Below are positions 1 through 5,598 of a DNA stretch of 7,811 nucleotides, piece by piece. A program made the position numbers and the translations under genes. Source of the stretch: Herminiimonas sp. (lineage in GTDB: Bacteria; Pseudomonadota; Gammaproteobacteria; Burkholderiales; Burkholderiaceae). Location of the stretch: contig JACMQD010000033.1 in the NCBI GenBank assembly GCA_014377155.1, positions 1 to 7,811 of the forward strand, given 5' to 3'. The first letter of the stretch is position 1, and each line of letters opens with the position of its first letter. Under the pieces are notes generated by a model. The model did no database searches, had not been told where the DNA came from, and saw only the letters and a list, made by a program, of their open reading frames with translations.

Positions 1-870
1 ATGTCGACGCGTCTGGCCGGATTCATGCTGGCAAAAATCGGCGTTGTCTTCCTGGTGCTGACATTTCTGTTCGGAGAATTTATCGCGCCGGTGGTCAGCG
101 AAAAGGCCGAAAGCATGAAACTGCGGGTGCAGGGCGCGCTTATTTCGCAGCAATTTCGATCCGGGCTTTGGGCCAAGGATGTTATCAAGCAAGGTGGCGT
201 GAATGGCGAAGTGATCGGATCACGTTTTGTCAATGCGCGCGAAGTAGCGGCCGGTGGCCAGCTCAAAGAGGTCGTCTTGTACGAATTCGATACCGATTTC
301 CGGCTTGATGCATTAATCCGTGCGAAAACGGCGGATTATCAGGGTAACTTTACGTGGCGCCTGTCGAATGTTTCGGAAACGCGATTCGCCAAGACTGCCA
401 CGAACCAGAATATCACCGCCCCTGACATGACCAAGGCGATTTTTACGCAAAGCATGGAATCCAAAATACTGGTGTCCGAGATCACGCCGAAAATCCTGTC
501 GGTATTGTTCGCCGATCCGAACAGGATGTCGGCGTATGGCTTATTTACGTATACCAAACATCTGGCTGAAAACAATCAGGATAGCGGTCGCTATAACATC
601 GCTTTCTGGAAAAAAATCATTTATCCGTTCGCCGTCTTCGTGATGATGGCGCTGGCGCTGCCTTTTGCGTACCTGCACTTCAGGGCCGGCGGCGTGAGCC
701 TGAAGATTTTTTCGGGCATCATGCTCGGCGTGACATTTTATTTGCTCAACAACCTGTTTTCGCATTTGGGTTTGCTCAACACCTGGCCCGCATTTGTCAC
801 CGCAATCGCACCTAGCCTGTTTTTCCTGCTGGTGGCGGTGACCGCGTTGTGGTGGGTCGAGCGGCATTAA
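1..870 (+). CDS. lptG: LPS export ABC transporter permease LptG (5' truncated by window edge)
   Basis: LptG is an inner-membrane subunit of the LptB2FG complex, which extracts lipopolysaccharide from the inner membrane and passes it to the periplasmic LptC/LptA bridge. The 289 visible residues show a membrane segment at about 8-30, a periplasmic beta-rich domain at about 31-200 containing SGLWAKD (54-60), a motif seen in E. coli LptG, then three membrane segments at about 207-226, 234-253 and 263-284. The stretch AFWKKIIYPFAVFVMMALAL (201-220) matches the family's return into the membrane. E. coli LptG has 360 residues, and by memory alignment the visible part starts near its residue 97. The ATG at base 1 is therefore probably an internal methionine and about 95 residues lie outside the window. 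lptF would be expected upstream. The stop is TAA at 868-870. Identification as LptG rather than its paralogue LptF rests on the SGLWAKD region and overall resemblance. Confidence 0.9.
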   Translation: MSTRLAGFMLAKIGVVFLVLTFLFGEFIAPVVSEKAESMKLRVQGALISQQFRSGLWAKDVIKQGGVNGEVIGSRFVNAREVAAGGQLKEVVLYEFDTDFRLDALIRAKTADYQGNFTWRLSNVSETRFAKTATNQNITAPDMTKAIFTQSMESKILVSEITPKILSVLFADPNRMSAYGLFTYTKHLAENNQDSGRYNIAFWKKIIYPFAVFVMMALALPFAYLHFRAGGVSLKIFSGIMLGVTFYLLNNLFSHLGLLNTWPAFVTAIAPSLFFLLVAVTALWWVERH

Positions 871-889
871 TTAAATTATTGGAAAAACC

Positions 890-1261
890 ATGGCCAGACC
901 CGCACTGATTCTTTTCGCCCACGGCGCTCGTGACCCGCGTTGGGCAGCACCGTTCGAACGGCTGCAACAACTGTCGCAGGCACAGCTGCCTGACGTGGAC
1001 GTGTCGCTGGCATTTCTTGAATTGATGTCGCCGCGTCTACCGGAGACGGTGGCAGCACTGGTACAGGGAGGTTGTGAGGAATTGACGGTGGTGCCGGTTT
1101 TTCTGGGGCAGGGCGGGCATGTACTGCGTGACTTGCCGGAATTGATGACGCAGATGGCGCTGGACCATCCGGCATTGCGTATCAAAGTTGCCGAGGCCGT
1201 GGGCGAGAATGCCGAAGTGCTGGGAGCGATCTCGCGGTATTGCGTTTCGACCGTTGCCTGA
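890..1261 (+). CDS. cbiX: Single-domain CbiX-type sirohydrochlorin chelatase
   Basis: Small class II chelatase of 123 residues, predicted cytoplasmic, that inserts a divalent metal into sirohydrochlorin: iron for siroheme or cobalt for cobalamin. The N-terminal FAHGARD (9-15) carries the conserved metal-binding histidine H11, and the second is H77 in FLGQGGHVLRDLP (71-83). The length equals one chelatase domain, as in archaeal short CbiX, about half of two-domain CbiX or SirB. The ATG at 890 follows lptG by 19 AT-rich bases with only a weak GGA (881-883) as ribosome site, so it may depend on lptG transcription. It converges on cobA, its pathway partner. Because the neighbouring operon makes a siroheme enzyme, I infer iron insertion (a SirB-like role); the sequence alone does not settle iron versus cobalt or nickel. 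Confidence 0.85.
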   Translation: MARPALILFAHGARDPRWAAPFERLQQLSQAQLPDVDVSLAFLELMSPRLPETVAALVQGGCEELTVVPVFLGQGGHVLRDLPELMTQMALDHPALRIKVAEAVGENAEVLGAISRYCVSTVA

Positions 1262-1264
1262 TCA
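1259..1264. other. Abutting convergent stop codons (TGATCA)
   Basis: The TGA that ends cbiX on the plus strand (1259-1261) directly touches the TGA that ends cobA on the minus strand (TCA at 1262-1264), forming the palindrome TGATCA. There are no intergenic bases, so any transcription terminator of either unit must lie inside the opposing gene. Confidence 0.95.
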
Positions 1265-2041
1265 GGCCGAACGCGAGTAATCGAGCACCGTATCCGTCAC
1301 TGCTGCAGTCCTGCCGTGGCGCGACGCGAGCGCGTCGCCTACCATTACGAGCACCGGTCCGCTTGCAGGTCCCAATCCGCGTTCCAGGTCCCGCAGGTTG
1401 AGACGCCATACGCGCTCATTGTGCCGACTGCAGTTTTCCACCACCACTACCGGCGTGTCCGCCGACCTGCCGGTTTCGAGCAATTGCCGGGCAGTGACGA
1501 TCGCCTCGCGCCCGCCCATGTACTGCACCAGCGTATCGCATACCGGCAAGGTGGTTTGATCCGGTTTGTCGGGGGCAGTGCTGGAAGTGAAAAAGGCCAC
1601 GCTGCGTGCGACGCCGCGCATCGTCAGCGGTTGTTTGGTCGACGCCGCGGCTGCCATGGCTGCTGTAATGCCGGGTACAACCTCGACCTCGATACCGTGA
1701 TTTTCGAGGGCGCGCAGTTCTTCATCGGCGCGGCCGAATAGCATCGGATCGCCACCCTTGAGGCGCACTACCAACCGGTATTTTTTTGCGCAGTCGATCA
1801 ATTGTTTGTTGATGAATGCCTGCGCTGTCGATAACTGGCCGCAACGTTTGCCAACCCCGATCCTGACTGCCTGCGGACACAGCGCAAGCATCTCGTCGGT
1901 CACCAGCGCATCGTGCAGCACGACATCGGCTTGCGCCAGCAAGCGCGCGCCACGCACGGTAATAAGATCGGCCGCACCCGGCCCGGCGCCGATCAGGAAG
2001 ACCTTGCCGAAATTCGTCACTGTGTTGCCGCCAGTGCTCAT
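1262..2041 (-). CDS. cobA: Uroporphyrinogen-III C-methyltransferase (SUMT)
   Basis: Transfers two methyl groups from S-adenosylmethionine to uroporphyrinogen III, giving precorrin-2, the branch point to siroheme and cobalamin. The 259 residues form a complete single-domain SUMT. Visible motifs are GAGPG (18-22) in the first nucleotide-binding strand and loop, VRLKGGDPMLFGR (92-104), VVPGITAA (121-128), YMGG (174-177) and GPVLVMVGD (228-236). It lacks the N-terminal dehydrogenase/ferrochelatase half of the fused CysG of enterobacteria, so precorrin-2 oxidation must be done by another protein. The start is supported by AGGGAG six bases upstream. It is the last gene of the sulfate reduction operon, 14 bases after cysN, which ties its job to supplying siroheme for CysI. 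The symbol cobA follows common use for single-domain SUMT; cysG-like naming is also seen. Confidence 0.93.
   Translation of the reverse strand: MSTGGNTVTNFGKVFLIGAGPGAADLITVRGARLLAQADVVLHDALVTDEMLALCPQAVRIGVGKRCGQLSTAQAFINKQLIDCAKKYRLVVRLKGGDPMLFGRADEELRALENHGIEVEVVPGITAAMAAAASTKQPLTMRGVARSVAFFTSSTAPDKPDQTTLPVCDTLVQYMGGREAIVTARQLLETGRSADTPVVVVENCSRHNERVWRLNLRDLERGLGPASGPVLVMVGDALASRHGRTAAVTDTVLDYSRSA
1321..1338. repeat. GC-rich perfect inverted repeat inside the 3' end of cobA
   Basis: GCGACGCG, then AG, then CGCGTCGC: an exact 8+8 inverted repeat that can fold as a 7-bp stem with a GAGC loop on either strand. It lies 60 bases past the cbiX stop, within cobA codons for about residues 235-240. 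No T-run follows on either strand, so it is not a classical intrinsic terminator. It could slow polymerase or shield a 3' end, or be a by-product of GC-rich codons. Confidence 0.35.
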
Positions 2042-2047
2042 GAGGCG

Positions 2048-2053
2048 CTCCCT
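2048..2053 (-). promoter_or_regulatory. Shine-Dalgarno site of cobA
   Basis: AGGGAG on the minus strand, six bases before the cobA ATG at 2041. It lies entirely in the 14-base gap after the cysN stop and fixes the start of cobA at MSTGGN. Confidence 0.7.
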
Positions 2054-2055
2054 GT

Positions 2056-3396
2056 TCAGTCGTCGATGCGGATCATCGCCGCGGCAACTGTCTGATGCGT
2101 GACTTCGTCGATCAGGATAAAGGCGCCGGTGGCACGAATCGCGTCGTAGGCATCGGCTGCCAGCGGCTGTTGCACCGTCAGCGAAATACGGGCGATGTCA
2201 TTGAGCTTCAAACCTTCGGCCGGACGCCTTTCCTGAGTGTTGATGTCGAGTAGCGTATCGACCTTGGTGATGCGTGCGGCGGTCTGCTTGGTCGTGTGCT
2301 TGAGCCAGTATTTGCGACGCATGTCGAGCGGTTCTTCGGACAGCCAGCAAAGATCGGCATTCACAGTCTTGAGCAGTGTCGCAGGTTGCTGTGCCGCGGC
2401 GAGCATGTCGCCGCGCGAGATGTCCAGGTATTCGTCCAGCAGGATCGTCACCGACTGCCCGACCACGGCGCTGTCGAGCGAGCCATCGAGTGTCTGGATA
2501 TCCTTCACCGTCGCGGTCTGGCCACTCGGTTGCACCACCAACTTGTCGCCCTTGCTGACCTTGCCGGCTTCGATGCGGCCCATGTAACCGCGGAAGTCAT
2601 TGGCTTCGTGGCCATTGTGACGCGCGACCAGCTGCACCGGAAAACGGAACGGCTCGTCATGCGATTCATCGTAGACACTAAGCGACTCCAGCAGCTCGAT
2701 CAGCGTCGGGCCCTGGTACCACGACAGCTTGTCGCTGGCGGTGACGACGTTGTCGCCTGACAGCGCGGACAGCGGAATCGGCCGGATATCCTTCAAGCCA
2801 AGTTTGTGGGCGAATTCCTGATAAGCGCCGATGATGCGGTCATAGACCGTCTGGTCATAATCGACCAAATCCATCTTGTTGACCGCGACGATCACGTGCT
2901 CTACCTGCAGCAGATGTGCGATGGTCGAATGGCGTTTGGTCTGGATCAGCAATTCGACGCTGCCGTCGTCACCGAGCTTGACCTTGGAGACATCGATCAG
3001 GATGATGACCGCGTCGGCCGTCGAGGCGCCGGTGACCATGTTGCGCGTGTATTGTTCGTGCCCCGGGGTGTCAGCAATGATAAACTTGCGTTTCGGCGTG
3101 GCGAAATAGCGATAAGCGACGTCGATGGTGATGCCTTGCTCGCGTTCGGCTTCCAGGCCATCGGTCAGCAGCGACAGATCGATCGTGTCGCCGACCGTGC
3201 GCTTGTGCTTGGCGCGCGAAATCGACGCCAGCTGATCGGCGAAAATGCCTTTGCTGTCGAACAGCAGACGGCCGATCAGCGTACTCTTGCCGTCATCTAC
3301 GGAACCCGCGGTGATGAAGCGCAGCAGACCGCGTTCGACGGTCTTCTTGCCGTCGCCGGCCTTGCCTACCTTGTTTTCTGCAACTACGGCATTCAT
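2056..3396 (-). CDS. cysN: Sulfate adenylyltransferase large (GTPase) subunit CysN
   Basis: Regulatory GTPase subunit of ATP sulfurylase; GTP hydrolysis drives formation of APS from ATP and sulfate by CysD. The 446 residues show an EF-Tu-like G domain: G1 GSVDDGKS (31-38), G2 GIT (88-90), G3 DTPGHEQ (109-115), G4 NKMD (173-176) and G5 SAL (210-212), then two beta-barrel domains from about 250 to the end. No APS kinase (CysC) domain is attached. Between G3 and G4 the stretch LIDVSKVKLGDDGSVELLIQ (133-152) is several residues longer than the E. coli counterpart as I remember it; similar insertions occur in other betaproteobacterial CysN. The ATG overlaps the cysD stop by one base (TGATG), and AAGGAT seven bases upstream supports the start. 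Confidence 0.95.
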   Translation of the reverse strand: MNAVVAENKVGKAGDGKKTVERGLLRFITAGSVDDGKSTLIGRLLFDSKGIFADQLASISRAKHKRTVGDTIDLSLLTDGLEAEREQGITIDVAYRYFATPKRKFIIADTPGHEQYTRNMVTGASTADAVIILIDVSKVKLGDDGSVELLIQTKRHSTIAHLLQVEHVIVAVNKMDLVDYDQTVYDRIIGAYQEFAHKLGLKDIRPIPLSALSGDNVVTASDKLSWYQGPTLIELLESLSVYDESHDEPFRFPVQLVARHNGHEANDFRGYMGRIEAGKVSKGDKLVVQPSGQTATVKDIQTLDGSLDSAVVGQSVTILLDEYLDISRGDMLAAAQQPATLLKTVNADLCWLSEEPLDMRRKYWLKHTTKQTAARITKVDTLLDINTQERRPAEGLKLNDIARISLTVQQPLAADAYDAIRATGAFILIDEVTHQTVAAAMIRIDD

Positions 3397-4331
3397 CAGA
3401 AATATCCTTCTTTTTTACGTTTTTCCATCGAGGCTTCCGAGGTCTGGTCATCCATCCGCGTGGCGCCACGCTCGGTGATCTGTGTTACCGCGGTTTCGGC
3501 GATGATGGCCTCGACCGTGGTCGCATCCGACGCCACCGGGCAGGTGCACGAAATGTCGCCGACCGTACGAAAGCGCACCATTTGCGTTTCGACGGTCTCA
3601 CCTTCTTTTGGCGGCGTCAGATCCGTCAACGGCACCAGCAAGCCATTGCGTGGAATAACTTGTCGCTGGTGCGCGAAATAGATTGGCGGCAGTTCCAGTT
3701 TTTCGCGGGCGATGTATTGCCAGACGTCGAGCTCGGTCCAGTTCGAGATCGGAAACACGCGCATGTTCTCGCCCGGATGGACGCGGGTGTTATACAGGTC
3801 CCACAGTTCGGGACGCTGGGCTTTCGGGTTCCATTGGCCGAATTCGTCGCGGAACGAAAAGATACGTTCCTTGGCGCGGGCTTTTTCTTCATCGCGTCGG
3901 GCGCCGCCGATGCAGGCGTCGAACTTGTGTTCGGCGATCGTTTCGAGCAGCGTCACCGCTTGCGCCGCATTGCGTGAATCGGTCTGCGAATTGCGCAGGC
4001 GAACGGTGCCGCGCTTGATCGAATCCTCGACCGAACCGACGATCAGGCGTTCGCCCAGTTCGGCCACGCGCTTGTCGCGGAAGGTCATCACTTCGGCAAA
4101 ATTATGGCCGGTATCGATATGCACCAGCGGGAACGGAAAGGCGCCTGGACGGAAAGCTTTTTCGGCAAGGCGCAACAGCACCACCGAGTCCTTGCCGCCT
4201 GAGAATAGCAAAGCAGGGTTGGCGCACTCGGCAGCCACTTCGCGCATGATGTGGATGGCTTCGGATTCGAGCCACTCCAGATGGCGATCACTGGCGCTGT
4301 CCAGGAATAATTTTTCGACTGCTGTATTCAT
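3396..4331 (-). CDS. cysD: Sulfate adenylyltransferase small (catalytic) subunit CysD
   Basis: Catalytic ATP pyrophosphatase subunit of ATP sulfurylase; with CysN it forms adenosine 5'-phosphosulfate (APS) from ATP and sulfate in the cytoplasm. The 311 residues show the PP-loop SGGKDS (44-49), HIDTGHNF (71-78), GGARRDEEKARAKERIFSFR (142-161), VFPISNWTELDVWQYI (192-207), a CTCPVAS segment (262-268) and the family-typical tail RGATR...EKRKKEGYF. The frame is open upstream to 4448, but that longer start would add 39 residues unlike the family and overlap cysH by 91 bases, so I chose MNTAVEK at 4331. The site before it is weak (AAAGAA), and the 26-base gap from cysH is the widest in the operon. 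The full length and intact motifs indicate a working enzyme. Confidence 0.95.
   Translation of the reverse strand: MNTAVEKLFLDSASDRHLEWLESEAIHIMREVAAECANPALLFSGGKDSVVLLRLAEKAFRPGAFPFPLVHIDTGHNFAEVMTFRDKRVAELGERLIVGSVEDSIKRGTVRLRNSQTDSRNAAQAVTLLETIAEHKFDACIGGARRDEEKARAKERIFSFRDEFGQWNPKAQRPELWDLYNTRVHPGENMRVFPISNWTELDVWQYIAREKLELPPIYFAHQRQVIPRNGLLVPLTDLTPPKEGETVETQMVRFRTVGDISCTCPVASDATTVEAIIAETAVTQITERGATRMDDQTSEASMEKRKKEGYF
3404..3409 (-). promoter_or_regulatory. Shine-Dalgarno site of cysN inside the end of cysD
   Basis: AAGGAT on the minus strand, seven bases before the cysN ATG at 3396. It overlaps the last cysD codons (E-G-Y), so cysN initiation is placed where ribosomes finish cysD, as expected for coupled synthesis of two subunits of one complex. 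Confidence 0.7.
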
Positions 4332-4357
4332 AGTGTTCTTTGCTTTGACCGATTTCG

Positions 4358-5080
4358 TTACGCTACGGATTGTGCTGACTTGATCCGGATGAGCTTGCCG
4401 TCGACGATGTGCAATCCGCATTCCTTCGATTCCGGGTTTTCCCACCACCAGCGGCCAGCACGCACGTCTTCTCCGGGCTGGATCGCGCGGGTGCAGGGTT
4501 CGCAGCCGATCGACGGATAACCCTTGTCATGCAGCGGGTTGTAGGGAACGTTGTTGCTGCGGATGTAATGCCACACGTCCTCTTCCGACCAGTCGGCCAG
4601 CGGATTGAATTTCACCATGCCGTGGGCGTCGTCCTGCTCTTGAATATCGAGTGCGGCGCGGGTGGTTGATTGTGCGCGGCGCTGCCCAGTCACCCAGGCT
4701 TTTTTGCCGGCGAGCGCGCGGTTCAGTGGTTCGACCTTACGAATACGGCAGCATTCCTTGCGCATGTCGACGCTGTCGTAGAACGCATTGAGGCCATTCT
4801 GGCTGACATAGGCGTCGACTGCTGCCGGCTCCGGACGGTATAGCGCAACATCGTAATCGTAGGTTTCCTTGATACGCGTGATCATGCCCAGTGTTTCGGC
4901 ATGCAGGCGACCCGTCTCCAATGAAAAGATACCGATGGGCAGGCCGGCGCGCAAGATCAGGTCGGTCAACACCATGTCTTCGGCGGCAAGACTCGATGCA
5001 AACACCGCCGGCGAAAAATCGGCGGCAATACGCTCCAGCGTTGCGTTGGTAGCGGCCACGAGCGTGTCGAATTCGTTCAT
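4358..5080 (-). CDS. cysH: [4Fe-4S] APS reductase (adenylyl-sulfate reductase, thioredoxin-type)
   Basis: Reduces APS to sulfite and AMP in the cytoplasm, usually with thioredoxin as reductant. With the start at 5080 the protein has 240 residues. FASSLAAEDMVL (27-38) is the PAPS-reductase-like nucleotide fold. C110-C111 in KECCRIRKVEPL and C193-x2-C196 in GCEPCTR are the four cluster ligands that mark the APS-using bacterial type; E. coli-type PAPS reductases lack them. C221 in KECGLH (219-224) is the catalytic cysteine. This fits the absence of APS kinase from the window. The ATG overlaps the DUF934 stop as ATGA, without a clear ribosome site, so coupling is likely. An in-frame ATG at 5134 would add 18 residues and overlap the previous gene by 58 bases; I consider it less likely. 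Confidence 0.93.
   Translation of the reverse strand: MNEFDTLVAATNATLERIAADFSPAVFASSLAAEDMVLTDLILRAGLPIGIFSLETGRLHAETLGMITRIKETYDYDVALYRPEPAAVDAYVSQNGLNAFYDSVDMRKECCRIRKVEPLNRALAGKKAWVTGQRRAQSTTRAALDIQEQDDAHGMVKFNPLADWSEEDVWHYIRSNNVPYNPLHDKGYPSIGCEPCTRAIQPGEDVRAGRWWWENPESKECGLHIVDGKLIRIKSAQSVA
5077..5080 (-). other. ATGA start/stop overlap between the DUF934 gene and cysH
   Basis: On the minus strand the cysH ATG (5080-5078) and the TGA of the DUF934 gene (5079-5077) share two bases. No good Shine-Dalgarno sequence precedes this ATG, which points to translation of cysH by re-initiation from the upstream gene. Confidence 0.75.
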
Positions 5081-5598
5081 GTCGACGCGACTGGACGCTG
5101 GGCCCGACGAAACAAGGGCGTCTTCTGGTCCCATGAGGTTTGATACGCCTCGGAAAAATCAGTCAGGCCCTTGAGCGCGTCATGGATATTGCGATCTTCG
5201 CGGGTAGCGAACGCGTCGAAGCCCACCCGGCTCATGTAGAACAACTGGTCGCGCAGCACATCGCCGATGGCGCGCAGTTCGCCTTCGTAACCGAGGCGTG
5301 CGCGCAGGTTGTAAGCGATCGAATAGCCACGGCCATCGGCAAATTTTGGAAAGTCGACCGCAACCACCTGAAAGTGCGCCAGATCGTCCTTCAATGCTTC
5401 CGGACGATCGCTGCTGGCCAGCCAGACGCCGAGTTCGACGCGTGCTGCGAGTTCTTCGCGCTGGGCCTGCCACACCGCCAGCGGCACGATGACCTTGCCC
5501 TCGGGAACGGCGACGGCTTCCGCCAACTCATTCTCGGCTAGCCGCAATACGGTCCAGTCATCGCTGACGACGGCGCGGTTCTTGATGATGTCACGCAT
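5077..5598 (-). CDS. DUF934 family protein, function unknown, linked to sulfite reductase
   Basis: I recognise this as a DUF934 protein, a family found next to one-subunit sulfite reductases and sometimes labelled a probable oxidoreductase. No biochemical role is established to my knowledge. The 173 residues show no signal peptide or membrane segment. The conserved core is FPKFADGRGYSIAYNLR (83-99), then GYEGELRAIGDVL (103-115) and MSRVGFDAF (122-130), rich in charged and glycine residues. There is not a single cysteine, so it cannot hold a cysteine-ligated Fe-S cluster or do disulfide chemistry itself. The start at 5598 has AGGAG nine bases upstream and lies within the last codons of cysI (8-base overlap). 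Its stop overlaps cysH. This tight placement suggests a helper of CysI or CysH, for example in electron delivery, assembly or complex formation; that is inference. Confidence 0.88.
   Translation of the reverse strand: MRDIIKNRAVVSDDWTVLRLAENELAEAVAVPEGKVIVPLAVWQAQREELAARVELGVWLASSDRPEALKDDLAHFQVVAVDFPKFADGRGYSIAYNLRARLGYEGELRAIGDVLRDQLFYMSRVGFDAFATREDRNIHDALKGLTDFSEAYQTSWDQKTPLFRRAQRPVAST

Noticed and set aside
1..3. ATG at base 1 as the true start of lptG
   Set aside because: The protein would lack the first membrane helices; alignment from memory places it near residue 97 of E. coli LptG, so the window edge simply cuts the gene.
871..889. AT-rich gap between lptG and cbiX as a promoter
   Set aside because: Nineteen bases cannot hold a complete promoter plus leader, and I saw no convincing -35/-10 pair spanning the end of lptG.
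3404..3416. A-run followed by GAAGGA at the end of cysD as a programmed frameshift site
   Set aside because: The AAAAAAG heptamer is not in the zero-frame register needed for slippage. The GAAGGA part is already explained as the cysN ribosome site.
2806..3681. Open plus-strand frame of 291 codons opposite cysN and cysD
   Set aside because: It crosses the cysD/cysN junction antisense to both genes and its protein resembles no family; it is an antisense by-product of GC-rich codons.
4332..4448. N-terminal extension of cysD by 39 residues
   Set aside because: The added residues are arginine-rich and unlike CysD, and they are encoded by the end of cysH in another frame. MNTAVEK is a normal CysD start.
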